The notes: generated by a model from the sequence alone, not told the origin. A stretch of 64,000 nucleotides of DNA from Allolobophora icterica (GCA_963556255.1 OY744611.1:5998736-6062735); one strand, 5' to 3'; positions 20,897 through 30,720 are shown, counted from the first letter of the stretch. Numbers and translations: made by a program.

Positions 20897-21811
20897 ATGT
20901 TGTTTCTTAAAATAACCGATCCATCAAAACGTGATTTTATCGTTGAAGAGTTTCTGAAGACGAAGAAAAACATTCAACGAGATTATTTATCCGAGAAACT
21001 AGGCGATATAGGATTGCAGCGAGAATTGGTAAAGTTGTACAAGCCGATCGTCGACTCGCAATCGACGATATCGAAAGAACAAAACGCTTTGTTGTCCACT
21101 ATTAATGAAAACTCAGCAGCTACGTCTAACGCGCTAAAAGCGCTTCCCGCATCGATATCGTCGTCGTTAAAAGCCATACAGTTTCCTCAGTATCCCTCGA
21201 TAGATGCCTACGAGGATCCCGTAGAAGACGTTAGAATGTTAGAATTAGGAGACCTGGCAACGAAATACTTATCTCAATACGCTTCTAATAAAAAGTCTAC
21301 CGATACGACGTTCGGTATAAATTCTAAAGACGGGAAATTTTATATCGGAGACACACGCGTATCGTTCCAGAACGACGATATAACGGTCGGAGAGAAGACT
21401 TACGTCGGTACTCCGGGACTTTGGGAGCTACTAACGATGGCTAAACCTAACGATTCGATATACGATGCTAACGATATGTCTGATTACGTCGAGATTCTAG
21501 ACGCAACGACTGCTATGAGGCAACCTAACAATCCAAGTAAACCAAAATCGTCTAGAAGCGAAAAGTACAGAAAAATCATTAAACCGATATGGGAAATGAA
21601 GTCTGGAAAACAAGCGCTGAAGACGGGTAAAGGAGTCGTCGTAATTCCACAAGATCCGAATGCTTTAGTAGAAATGTTGAGTCTTCGTCTCGCTAGCTAT
21701 GGCGCTGGTAATACGGGAGTGAGAAACGAGATCGTTGGTATATACGACGAACTATTACGACAAAACGTTATCGATAAAGAACAGTATAAAAACTTAATGT
21801 TGGGATTATAA
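20897..21811 (+). CDS. Conserved Maverick/adintovirus protein of unknown function
   Basis: 304 aa, intact. An N-terminal helical region with heptad-like content (residues ~20-85) is followed by a conserved globular core: FGINSKDGKFYIGD, VGEKTYVGTPGLWELL, DANDMSDYVEIL, a Pro/Lys/Ser linker (NPSKPKSSRSEKY) and GAGNTGVRNEIVGIYDEL. The TPGLWEL and AGN-x-x-x-RNE words are typical of a protein found beside capsid genes in animal Mavericks. A scaffold or virion-internal role is a guess from position. Four bases separate it from the next ATG. Confidence 0.65.
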   Translation: MLFLKITDPSKRDFIVEEFLKTKKNIQRDYLSEKLGDIGLQRELVKLYKPIVDSQSTISKEQNALLSTINENSAATSNALKALPASISSSLKAIQFPQYPSIDAYEDPVEDVRMLELGDLATKYLSQYASNKKSTDTTFGINSKDGKFYIGDTRVSFQNDDITVGEKTYVGTPGLWELLTMAKPNDSIYDANDMSDYVEILDATTAMRQPNNPSKPKSSRSEKYRKIIKPIWEMKSGKQALKTGKGVVVIPQDPNALVEMLSLRLASYGAGNTGVRNEIVGIYDELLRQNVIDKEQYKNLMLGL

Positions 21812-21814
21812 AAA

Positions 21815-22252
21815 ATGCTTGTCGTCGCTAATAGAAGATTTACGAGAAAATACGTTATGGGAGGAGCGGGAATAATCGATACTATTACGGGAGTTTTCAA
21901 GAAGCTCTTCACTTCGGATGTCGCTAAACGAGTCGCATCGTCCGCCCTTAGCGCGGGTAAAGACGCCGCGAGAGAGTTGGGTAAAAAGGCGCTAGACGTT
22001 GGAAAGAATACCGCCGTAGAGGCTGGTAAGCGATTGGTGGATAAAGCCGCGGCTAAACTTTTAGCATCGTCGGTTATTACGCCGCGTGTGGTTGAAAAAA
22101 TCGAAACGATACCAGCGCTTACCCAATCGAATGCGGCTATCTTAGCACGGCTAATCGATAACGGCGCGGGAGCTACTGCTAAAACTAATATTAATAAGAT
22201 ACTAGCCGGTTACGGACTTAAAAAGCCTTCTTCTTCGCGCGAGTTTAAATAA
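21815..22252 (+). CDS. Lys/Ala-rich amphipathic protein next to the capsid gene
   Basis: 145 aa. A basic start and GGAGIIDTITGVFKKLF lead into a long Ala/Lys/Val repeat-like helix (VAKRVASSALSAGKDAAREL), giving an amphipathic face. Composition and position just before the major capsid gene recall membrane-lytic or cement proteins such as adenovirus pVI, but I see no specific motif. The previous stop runs straight into the A-rich leader: TTATAAAAAATG. Confidence 0.5.
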   Translation: MLVVANRRFTRKYVMGGAGIIDTITGVFKKLFTSDVAKRVASSALSAGKDAARELGKKALDVGKNTAVEAGKRLVDKAAAKLLASSVITPRVVEKIETIPALTQSNAAILARLIDNGAGATAKTNINKILAGYGLKKPSSSREFK

Positions 22253-22271
22253 ATAATCTTTAGTAATTAAA

Positions 22272-23562
22272 ATGCAGTCGGATATTCTAAACATTACGGC
22301 ACCCTCACAGGTCGACGAAGGAATCGAAAAATACGAATGGCATGAATACGAACCAGCAGCGAGAACGAATCTTAACTCAGCCGGTGAGATTCGCATAAAT
22401 ATCGAAACTCAAGATCTATTTTGCCATCCCGCTGAATCTTACTTGTTATTCGAAGGTAGGTTGGTCAAAAGAGGAGATGGAACGACGTACGCTGACGCCA
22501 ATGCAGTAGCCCTCTCAAACAACGGACTCATGCATCTTTTCAGTCAAATCGCGTATTCCCTATCGAATCAAGATATCGAAACGGTATTTCACCCAGGACA
22601 AGCAACGACGATGCTGGGTTTGCTTAAATATCCGGCCGACTCTGCCAAAGCGCAAGGTCTTAATCAATTATGGTGTAAAGATACTGCGGCAACCGCGGTT
22701 ATAGCGGATAACGCGGGTTTCGCGACTCGTCAAGCGTATCTTATTCAAAAACCAACGACTAAAGCAACGTTTAGTTTCGTCGTACCTCTTAGCCATATTT
22801 TCGGATTCTGCGAGGATTACGATAAAATAGTCTACGGTTTTAAGCACACGCTAACGATGGTTCGCAAATCGGACGACGACGCTATTTTTAGAATCGGTAC
22901 AGTGGATGCTGGGAAAGTCGACATTGTGAAAATCTCGTGGTTTATGCCGCACGTTACTCCCGCGGATATGGAGAAGATGCAATTGTACAAAACTATCGAA
23001 TCGAAAGCATCGGTACCCGTTGCATCTCGAGCGCGTCAATGCGATACTATAACGGTTCCTCATTCGACAACTTTTAGTTGGCGTCTTAGCGTTAAGACGG
23101 CTCCGGAAAAACCTAGGTGGATTGCCGTAGGATTTCAAACCGATCGAAGTGGCGACCAAGTACATAACCCATCAATATTCGATCATTGCAACCTCAAAAA
23201 CATGTATGTGATGATGAATCAAGAGAGATATCCGGCGGTCGACTACGACCTATCGTTTTTCCAACCAGAAATTTTCGAGAGCTTATAGAGACGCGGCGTC
23301 GTTTAGCGAAAAGTTCTATGGAATGGAACCGTTTATTACGCAAAGCAACATCACTCCAGCCGATTATAAAGATCTATATCCGCTCATGGTATTCGATGTT
23401 AGTAAGCAGTCGGAACGACTAAAATCGTCGGTCGTCGATATCCAAATCAAAGCTACTTTCAACGCCGCAGTCCCCGACGAAACGCAAGGTTACACGGTTA
23501 TAATTTCGGATAAGTTGTTAAACTTCCAGTCAGATGGACAGAAAATGAGCGTGGCGTTCTAA
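22272..23562 (+). pseudogene. Major capsid protein (hexon-like, double jelly roll), frameshifted
   Basis: The first frame (22272-23288, 338 aa) has the hexon-like features of animal Mavericks: an ETQDLFCHPAESYLLFEGRL strand, LSNNGLMHLFSQI, AYLIQKP, VVPLSHIFGFCEDYDKIVYG and PRWIAVGFQTDR. A frameshift near 23,260 moves the remainder into 23,289-23,562: FYGMEPFITQSNI, VFDVSKQSERLKSSVVDIQI, VIISDKLLNFQSDG. It would form the icosahedral shell. Leader AGTAATTAAA precedes the ATG. Confidence 0.85.
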
Positions 23563-23614
23563 TCATCTGTATAAAAAATGTATTTCGTGTTTAAAGAATA
23601 TCTTGTACTATAAA

Positions 23615-24049
23615 ATGAAGCTGCCAGAGTTGCAAAAGTTAGCGAATGAGAATATGATTAGAGGAACCGCTCAGCTCAACAAACCAGAACTGATAGCGCT
23701 GCTGATCGAGAAAGGAGTGTTTCCCGAGGACACCTCCCTGGTAGGTAAACCGAAATTATCGAAAACAGAATATCAGCAAGAATATTGGAAAGATCGCCGG
23801 AAAGAGCGTAAGGTCGCTGACGATGGTAGATACGATGGATTGAAAACTATTAGAAACAAACCGAAACGAGTCGTTATTTTAGACCAGGAAACGGGTGAGT
23901 CCATCGAGTATTCATCGATGCACAAAGCGGCTAGAGCTCACGGACAAAGCGCCCGTTTAATATCGTATTATAACGGAAGAGTATGGAGAAACAGATACGC
24001 AATTACGGTGTACGAGGACATAACTGATAATCAAACATCTTCTGAATAA
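23615..24049 (+). CDS. SAP-like DNA-binding protein with NUMOD1-like C-terminus
   Basis: 144 aa from the ATG at 23,615 (leader ACTATAAA). The N-terminus is a SAP/LEM-like helix pair (MKLPELQKLANENMI, then LNKPELIALLIEK). A basic linker (YWKDRRKERK) leads to VVILDQETGES, MHKAARAHGQ and ISYYNGRVWRNRYAI, the pattern of NUMOD1-type DNA-binding modules. DNA association in the virion or regulation of viral genes is inferred. It is the last plus-strand gene before the LINE insertion. Confidence 0.65.
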   Translation: MKLPELQKLANENMIRGTAQLNKPELIALLIEKGVFPEDTSLVGKPKLSKTEYQQEYWKDRRKERKVADDGRYDGLKTIRNKPKRVVILDQETGESIEYSSMHKAARAHGQSARLISYYNGRVWRNRYAITVYEDITDNQTSSE

Positions 24050-24051
24050 TG

Positions 24052-24109
24052 AGACTTACAGATACCTATCGCATGTACTCGAACTATAGGTATCTACAGT
24101 AAAAATTAC
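24052..24109 (-). pseudogene. Probable severed C-terminus of fiber 1
   Basis: Minus strand just left of the inserted LINE reads FTVDTYSSSTC and ends in a stop. It lies where the end of the fiber gene, cut at 26,665, would fall if the LINE were removed. Short, so tentative. Confidence 0.35.
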
Positions 24110-26665
24110 GGACCTAGTACAAAAACTCGGCCTGCAATCCACATCCGGCTATGACAAGAATAGGCCTAACCGGAACACTATGGCCGAATTCAGCGGAATA
24201 TACCTTCATCTAGAGGACCTGGCCTCATCAGAAGCTGCTGATTTCCAGGCAATTGCTGACCAGTTTGGCCTGATTCAACACGTTAACGAACCAACACATG
24301 AGAACGGCGGATGGCTTGATGTCATCATTACGCGAGACGACTGTGCGGTGTCAGATCTTTTTGTTAACCCGCCAACCATCTCTGACCATGGCCTCGTCAT
24401 AGCGAACATCCCGTTTCTACATGACATCCCGACCGTTCTCACAAGGCAGATCCGTGGTTGGAAGGCATTAGACAATGAAGCCTTCGGCAAGGCGTTACAA
24501 AAGGTCAAGGCTGTCGCTGATCCTTCCGTACTGGCGAGTCTCACGGTCGCTGACGTCTTTGGAGTCTATGAGACAGCTATGACTGATCTTATTGACCGAT
24601 TTCTACCAATGCGGTGTGTTCCGATGCGTCAGAACCTCAGCTCACCATGGTTCGATGCTGAGTGCCGCTCTTGGAGACGTCAGGCTCGCCGACTAGAACG
24701 CCGACACAAGCGCACCAGTCTGCCTTCGGACCGGTCTGCCTGGGTCCAGTATGTCCGTAACATGCATCGGCAGTACCGTGAAAAGAAAAAGACGTATTGG
24801 GAAGCGAAGATTGCTTCTCATGTTGGGGAGCCAAAGCGAATGTGGGCTGCTTTCAATGAGCTACTTGGCCGCCGCCAGCCCAGTCGTCCTCTGGGCCCTT
24901 CAACCTTTACAGCGAATGACTTCTTGACCTCGATCGACACCAAGATCCGCGACATCCGCCAATCAACAGCTTGTTCGCCGCCACCTTATCACCCCCCTGC
25001 TGACTGTCATCTATCCGTCCTGAATGCGGTTACTAGTGATGAATTACACCGCATTATCCTTTCATCACCACCTAAGTCTTGCGAACTGGATCCTATTCCC
25101 ACCTTCTTACTCCAGGAATTCATCGATATCCTGCTCCCCCTTCTCACAACACTCTGTAATCGCTCTCTTCAGGAATGCGACTTACCGCCGATGCAGAAGA
25201 GATCCATCCTGATCCCTGCCTTAAAGAGTGATAGTTTGGATCCGGATGTCCCTACGAATTACAGACCGATAGCAAATGTCACCTTTCTCTCTAAAATCAT
25301 CGAAAAAATCGCCATGCAGCTCGTCGATTACTTGGAGAAGAATGATCTGCTGCCGTCAAGTCAATCGGGTTTCAGGAGATACCATTCAACAGAGACACTC
25401 CTGCTCCGACCTCTCTCAGACATCTACGGAGCGATTGACAGGGCCCAACTCACACTACTAGCACTGTTCGACGTCAGTGCTGCATTCGACACTGTAGACC
25501 ATGAGATCTTGCTAGAACGGTTGCGTGTTTCGTTTGGATTGTCTGAAGACTTTTATGAATGGATAAACTCATTTCTTTGTGAACGTTCCCTTTGTGTGAT
25601 CCATGGCACCACTAGGTCTTCATGGGTCCCTGCAGGGTACGGGTTGCCCCAAGGCTCCGTCCTAGGACCTATTTTATACATTATCTATACCTCTGGACTT
25701 TCGACACTTCTGGCTGCACATGCGGTTCTGAGTCAGCAATATGCTGACGATGTCCAAGCATACCTGCACTGCCTCTCTACCAATGCCATTCCAACAGTCC
25801 GGGTTATGAGTGGGACTTTAGATGCCCTGGAAGCGTGGATGTCGTCAAATCGACTACGCTTGAACCCGTCCAAAACCAAACTTATTTGGCTAGGCACGCG
25901 ACAGCAACTCGCTAAACTTGACCTCACTGCTCTTGCAATTGAATTCCCCAACTATACCTTCTCAACTCTTGTCCGTGATCTTGGTGTCTGGCTCGATCAG
26001 GAGCTTAGTTTTGCTCCACAAATACACCGTCTTAGTAGGGACTGCTACTACCAACTGCGCCAGCTTCGCACTGTTACTCGTTCCATAACGCCCAGTGCCA
26101 CTGCTACACTGGTTCACTCCTTTGTCACAGCCCGCCTTGATTACTACCCAACTCTTTATTTTGGTCTTCCATCTAGTCGCATAGTGTGTCTACAGCGAGT
26201 TCTACGCTCTGCAGCCCGTCTCATTGGGCATATTCCTAAACATGGCCAAGTCTCTAAATATATGCTGGAGGTCCTTCACTGGCTTCCTATGCGCTTACGC
26301 ATAGAATATAGGATCGCTGCCTTAGTACGGCGATGTTGTCAGGGCCCTGCCCCTGCTTACCTTCGTGAGCTTTGCTGCACAGTTTCAGGTGCCCAAGGCC
26401 GACGTTCCCTCCGCTCATCGGGAAAAGGGGTACTTTTAGTTCCATTTGCTCGTTCCACGACTATGCAAAGTCGAGCTTTTTCAGTGGTGGGCCCGGCAGT
26501 CTGGAATAGACTTCCCTTAGAGCTCCGCATGTGCCCTGGGGCCACCCCTGGCCTATTTCTTGCAAATCTGAAAACTGTCTTATATAAACGTGCTGGTGTC
26601 GGGAACGCCTCTGAGTAGTTACCTTGAAGGGGCGCTATATAAATCTCCAAATGAATGAATGAATG
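24110..26665 (+). mobile_element. L2/CR1-like LINE, 5'-truncated, inserted in the provirus
   Basis: It runs from about 24,110 to a (TGAA)n tail at 26,645-26,665, typical of L2-like 3' ends. The right junction cuts the minus-strand fiber gene. No clear target duplication was found. A decayed relative is at 50,335-51,733. Confidence 0.85.
24180..26618 (+). CDS. LINE ORF2 remnant: endonuclease C-terminus and reverse transcriptase
   Basis: 812 aa, open. Residues 1-75 are the end of the APE endonuclease (GGWLDVIITRDD, ISDHGLVIA). RT blocks follow: NYRPIANVTFLSKIIEK, SGFRRYHSTETLLL, LFDVSAAFDTVDH, GLPQGSVLGPILY and catalytic YADD (residues 521-524), then NRLRLNPSKTK and VRDLGVWLDQEL. The C-terminal WLPMRLRIEYRI and FSVVGPAVWNRLPLELR are typical of L2/CR1. 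Most of the endonuclease is missing, so it cannot act alone, but the lack of stops says it is young compared with the provirus. Confidence 0.9.
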   Translation: MAEFSGIYLHLEDLASSEAADFQAIADQFGLIQHVNEPTHENGGWLDVIITRDDCAVSDLFVNPPTISDHGLVIANIPFLHDIPTVLTRQIRGWKALDNEAFGKALQKVKAVADPSVLASLTVADVFGVYETAMTDLIDRFLPMRCVPMRQNLSSPWFDAECRSWRRQARRLERRHKRTSLPSDRSAWVQYVRNMHRQYREKKKTYWEAKIASHVGEPKRMWAAFNELLGRRQPSRPLGPSTFTANDFLTSIDTKIRDIRQSTACSPPPYHPPADCHLSVLNAVTSDELHRIILSSPPKSCELDPIPTFLLQEFIDILLPLLTTLCNRSLQECDLPPMQKRSILIPALKSDSLDPDVPTNYRPIANVTFLSKIIEKIAMQLVDYLEKNDLLPSSQSGFRRYHSTETLLLRPLSDIYGAIDRAQLTLLALFDVSAAFDTVDHEILLERLRVSFGLSEDFYEWINSFLCERSLCVIHGTTRSSWVPAGYGLPQGSVLGPILYIIYTSGLSTLLAAHAVLSQQYADDVQAYLHCLSTNAIPTVRVMSGTLDALEAWMSSNRLRLNPSKTKLIWLGTRQQLAKLDLTALAIEFPNYTFSTLVRDLGVWLDQELSFAPQIHRLSRDCYYQLRQLRTVTRSITPSATATLVHSFVTARLDYYPTLYFGLPSSRIVCLQRVLRSAARLIGHIPKHGQVSKYMLEVLHWLPMRLRIEYRIAALVRRCCQGPAPAYLRELCCTVSGAQGRRSLRSSGKGVLLVPFARSTTMQSRAFSVVGPAVWNRLPLELRMCPGATPGLFLANLKTVLYKRAGVGNASE

Positions 26666-27528
26666 AATACCCTCATACCGAGCTGATCGCCGGCGACTAA
26701 AGACACGTCGGCGGTTGGTAATACGAGCGATGTTCTGTCGCCGCTCACGGATCCACCCTCTGTGTATTTAATATGTTCTTTACTATTTAACTCGGCTATG
26801 GTATACATAACCCTTACTATAATTATACTCAAACCACCACTCCGCGGGTTTCCTATCAAGAAAGTCGCGAATCCGCCAAGTCGATATACACCCGTACGAG
26901 GAATAGTTATTAACCCGTTAGCCGCCGTATACGCTGAATCCGTATTTATAGCGACGGTCGTTAATTGGTCGTGCATTACATCTCTGCCCGAGACGCCACC
27001 AGTTAAGCTGCCCGACGTTGCCGACTCTCTTAACACACAAATAGCCGATCCGGTTTCAACTCTCCAATTCGGGGATAATGCTGGTGCAGCCGTTGTAGCT
27101 CCAGCCGTTCCTTCAAACCTATGTATAATACCGCTCGTCGTATTTCTCACTAGACTACCCGGAGATACCCTCATAACCGAAACGTAATCTCTAGTAGCGA
27201 TTTCCGCTATTTTAAAAGCAACGCGTCTGTCGACGTATTTCTTGTTAGCTAAATGGTTGTCGCCAGTTGGGTCGGCGCTATTAGTGATTTTATCGGTTAT
27301 TATTGCAGTAGCCTGGGCAAAACTAATGGCTTCATCACCTTTACCCGCTGAAGGGTAATCGGTTGGTAAACCTACGAGAAGATGGCCTCCCATATCTATA
27401 TCTCCAGCAACGGCGTTGCTTCCATCTAGCCTTAGAAAAGTACTGTTTATCTGAGTTAGCGTAACGCCTCCGGCAATTACTCTTTGCGTAGATCCGGAAT
27501 CGGTATGTCCAAATTTATCGACTGGCAT
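26666..27528 (-). pseudogene. Fiber-like attachment protein 1, 3' end cut by LINE
   Basis: Read from 27,528. N-terminal ~100 residues: MPVDKFGHTDSGSTQRVIAG, then FLRLDG, GLPTDYP, DEAISFAQA and NHLANKKYVDRRV. They match fiber 2 closely; NKKYVD is typical of phage/viral tail-fiber shafts. The C-terminal domain (residues ~180-285) looks like a TNF/C1q-type beta head (LTTVAINTDSAYTA, IPRTGVYRLGGF, VAGDQLGMRV). The last residues before the stop at 26,635 come from LINE sequence. Trimeric receptor binding is inferred. Confidence 0.7.
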
Positions 27529-27560
27529 TGTTTTTAATAAGATTATTTATTAGTTTAAGT
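27529..27560 (-). promoter_or_regulatory. Upstream segment of fiber 1, identical to that of fiber 2
   Basis: Minus-strand leader TTAATCTTATTAAAAACA just before the ATG. The same 30-odd bases occur before fiber 2 (28,689-28,719). Duplicated regulatory DNA suggests equal expression of the two fibers. Confidence 0.55.
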
Positions 27561-27615
27561 TGGCGTATGGAGCTACAAATCAGTTATATTCTTCTCGATC
27601 AGCGAGGAAACATCG

Positions 27616-28688
27616 CTAAGTTCGTAAGAATGCCGCTAAAAAGTCTCTACCTAATATGTTTGTAGCGATGGTTGAATAAACGAATATCTCGAGGTAATCG
27701 GTATCGGTTAAGGAAACTATGCTACCGCCCGTTGCGTTATTATACGAACCTCCCGTACCCCACCACCCGCACTTTGCATGTACGACACCCCATTTTTATA
27801 CAGGAAGACGTTACCATAAGCGGTATTACTAGTGTCACAAAATTCTATGTACGCTGAAACGATATAGTATCCAGCTTTACTAGGAGTGAAACGAGTCATA
27901 CTCATAGGCCTACTGATGACACTATCGGTACTGAATCTTACTCTATCGAAAGAAACTAGTATAAAAGCTTTAGAATTAATAGCTTGTCTACTGGTAGTGT
28001 AAACGCTAACCGCGGGTCCGACTGCAGTCGTATCAACATATTATTTTTTGGTCGCTGCATCGCCGTCACCGCTGGGATCGCGTAGGCCTGTAATGTGGGC
28101 ACCATGCATAAAGATGGGCTTATACACATTTATTTTAGACTGATCCATTGACTTAACCATCTCTAAGGCGGTTTCATTATTTATTCTAAAACGAAATCCA
28201 TCCGTCGATTGTGATGTAATTGGTTGGTTTAATCGACCTTCTATTTTATTCGTTGTACTTTCTAAAAATATATTAAAATCTTTATTTCCAACCAAATCCT
28301 TACATCCCATCGTCCGCGTAAGATCCCTGCCGATGCTTAAGAATAGGTAGCCAGTCATGGTATCGCCAGTTTTAGACACTTTCGAAACAGTTCGGTCATC
28401 AACGTATTTCTTATTCGTCAAATGATTATCGTTGGACGGTAAATCATCGTGATTCGTTATCAAATCTATGGCTTGTCCCCAACTTAGAGCCTCATCCATT
28501 CCTACTTCCGAAATATTCGTTGTAGGTAGACCTTTAATGATGTGACCAGTCATATTTAGATTTCCAGTCGCGGGGTTTGCTCCATCCAATTGAAGGAAAC
28601 TAGCACTTACTTGACTAAGAGTAACACCTCCAGCAATTACTCTTTGCGTAGATCCAGAATCTGTATGTCCAAATTTATCGACTGGCAT
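27616..28688 (-). pseudogene. Fiber-like attachment protein 2 with C1q-like head
   Basis: Read from 28,688. Shares the MPVDKFGHTDSGSTQRVIAG start with fiber 1, then NHLTNKKYVDDRT, a tail-fiber repeat (SKTGDTMTGYLFL) and a second KYVD site. An in-frame TAA (28041-28043) interrupts just before that site; the same frame continues to 27,717 with MTRFTPSKAGYYIVSAYIEF and VFLYKNGVSYMQ, a C1q/TNF-like sandwich. A frameshift near 27,760 moves the last strand (GGSIVSLTDTDYLEIFVYS) into another frame ending at 27,616. The head differs clearly from that of fiber 1. Attachment role inferred. Confidence 0.72.
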
Positions 28689-28714
28689 TGTTTTTAATAA
28701 GATTATTTATTAGT

Positions 28715-29149
28715 TTAATGCAAATCGTTTATGATTTCTTGAAATTCACAATCGTCGTTCATCGTCTTCTTTAACACGTACAAACACAAATGACCGCAAA
28801 ACACTTCATTACCCAGCTGTATTCGCTCGCTGTTATACAACACTGGACAACGTAAATACTTTAACAGTTCCGTAGGGGGAGGGAGACCGTAACTGTCGAA
28901 ATATAACTTGTGGTTACGTCTCTTTATCCACCCCACCCAATGCGTCCCGCTCCTTTTAGAATCGTCTAGGATAAGGATTCCGCATTCGTTCGTTCTAGGC
29001 TTCTTCGGCAACTCGTCTCGTACGAAAACGCCTCTAAAGTTCTTGATATTTAGTTTCTTCACAGCATCGATCAGCTGTATGTTGGTTAGAGGAATATTAG
29101 GTAGTACGACGTCCTCTACATTTATTTCTTTGTAGGTCTTAAATCTCAT
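28715..29149 (-). CDS. Adenain-like maturation cysteine protease
   Basis: 144 aa, intact. Catalytic residues of the adenovirus/Ulp1 type are in order: H70 in GTHWVGW, D85 in LYFDSYG, Q111 in RIQLGN and C118 in EVFCGHLCLYVL. It cleaves virion precursors during maturation in adenoviruses; the same role is expected here. The ATG follows AATATTAAA on minus. It lies 3' of PolB on the same strand with a 21-bp gap. Confidence 0.9.
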   Translation of the reverse strand: MRFKTYKEINVEDVVLPNIPLTNIQLIDAVKKLNIKNFRGVFVRDELPKKPRTNECGILILDDSKRSGTHWVGWIKRRNHKLYFDSYGLPPPTELLKYLRCPVLYNSERIQLGNEVFCGHLCLYVLKKTMNDDCEFQEIINDLH

Positions 29150-29170
29150 TTTAATATTGGGCTAATACTT

Positions 29171-30106
29171 TTATTGACGAAGCGAGTAGTGTCCGTAGGC
29201 CAAGGTACGAATACCATCTTCCATTATCACTCGTTTGTCATCGTCGGCTGAAAGAGCGACCTTATTTACTTCTTCGGTGTAAATGTTGTGATGATACGAT
29301 CGAATAACGTTCATTTTCCTTAACTGTTCTCTTCTCGTAAACAGGCAGTCTTTATAATCGTCGTGGGTTATCGTTTTCTTAACGACGTTCTTCTTCACAC
29401 CCTTACATTTCTTATGATCTTCACCAGACATCCTGTACGAGTACAACTTCGATCGTAAACCCACGAATTCTTCGATTTGTTTTCCGCCCGCTTCGTCCTT
29501 GAACATGCCTATAACTTTCTTATTCACTCCGGTTTCGATACCGGATGGATGATCTTTCGGGTACTCGCTCCTGTCGAATTTGCTTCGAACGTCGTCGGCG
29601 ATATCGGCGTAAAAGTCGACGGTCTTTATTTCGTACGCCAACGAATCCGTATCGGTGAATAAAAGCTTAGCCCTATCTCCGTATTTGGTCTTGATGTAAT
29701 TATAATGGAAATCGTACATTAAAGTCTTACTCGAGTCTAATATACACATTCCTAGATATATCGGCTTGTTATAGAACAACTTAGTCTTTTTCATGTGAAC
29801 GGCGATTAGATTTTCGTCGAAAATAGTTCGACTGTCGTAATTAGGTTTCGTCGCGAGCTTCATAGCTTCCTTCTCATTGCTCACCAATCGTACGGCAACT
29901 CGATTCTCGATACATTCCATGGTCTTGCCGAAGACGCTATTATTCATCAGCTTGAAAAAGTCCTTCTCAAAATCGTTAGTAGCTCTCGTTCTCAATTCCG
30001 TATTCAGGTCGATATACTTTTTCAGCCAAACGCTTTCTTCCAATATTATCCCTCGATGTATTTTAACGATTTTCAATCCGAGACTTTCGTACAACTTTAA
30101 CCCTCG
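29171..30106 (-). pseudogene. PolB C-terminal fragment (palm and thumb)
   Basis: Minus strand. It starts at LKLYESLGLKIVKIHRGI and contains motif B FFKLMNNSVFGKTME, motif C FTDTDSLAY and the basic CKGVKKNVVKK element, ending RTLAYGHYSLRQ, parallel to the C-terminus of the 58,072 polymerase. Similarity stops at about 30,106; the next residues upstream (MGIRVPKNSL) are not PolB. The N-terminus, exonuclease and motif A are missing. The provirus right end was therefore lost or rearranged here. Confidence 0.88.
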
Positions 30107-30190
30107 AGTGCCCAAGCTATTTTTTGGTACACGAATGCCCAACGGGGGGTCCGACCGGACCCACTGTTTTCATAGTGATATCTGGAGAAC

Positions 30191-30720
30191 GGATTGGAAT
30201 ATTTTAACGTGATTTGGCTTGTTATAATTCAAATTCAATTTGCAATCGACTGATATATGGTATTTCACAATAGCGCCACCTGGTGAAACTTTATTTGAAC
30301 TTTAATACTCGTTTGTAGTGTTTTACAATTTCGAGATTTTTCCCAAGTATTCAATTGTACGCATGTAGTTGTTGCCTGGTTGTGGGGTACAGGATTCGAA
30401 TATTTTAACCGGATTTGGCTTGTTATAATCCAAATTCAATTTGCATTCGACTGATATATGGTATTTCACAATAACTTGCGCTAAAAATTTATTTATGGGT
30501 TGGTAAACCATATGCCAGTATGACCATCAGCCGCATATCTTGGGGTGTTCTTAGTATATGCTATGGTTGTGGGGTACAGGGATGGAATATTTTAACGGGA
30601 TTTGGCTTATTATAATCCGAATTCAATTTGCAATCGACTGATACATGGTATTTTACAATAACATCCGTTAAAATATTTATTTCTGGGCTGGTAAACCATG
30701 TGCCAGTATGACCATCAAGT
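30191..30720. repeat. ~190-200-bp tandem repeat at the broken PolB edge
   Basis: Three diverged copies begin near 30,191, 30,392 and 30,580, each with AATATTTTAACNNGATTTGG, then a CAATTTGCANTCGACTGATA phrase. Copies 2 and 3 also share TGGTAAACCATNTGCCAGTA. Noncoding, satellite-like. Confidence 0.8.

Larger units (their letters stand above)
15605..30106. mobile_element. Endogenous adintovirus/Maverick-like provirus, decayed
   Basis: A contiguous block of viral genes: integrase and PLA2 protein (minus); ATPase, penton-like, core-like, dUTPase-like, coiled-coil, two unknowns, capsid and SAP protein (plus); two fibers, protease and PolB (minus). This is the Maverick/adintovirus core set. The body looks richer in CpG than its flanks by eye. 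Terminal inverted repeats are not visible: the left end is bounded by an RTE LINE and the right end is broken within PolB. Multiple stops and frameshifts make it a fossil. A LINE (about 24,110-26,665) is inserted in it. Confidence 0.9.

Noticed and set aside
30191..30720. CRISPR-like array
   Set aside because: Only three diverged long units in animal DNA, no spacers of constant size.
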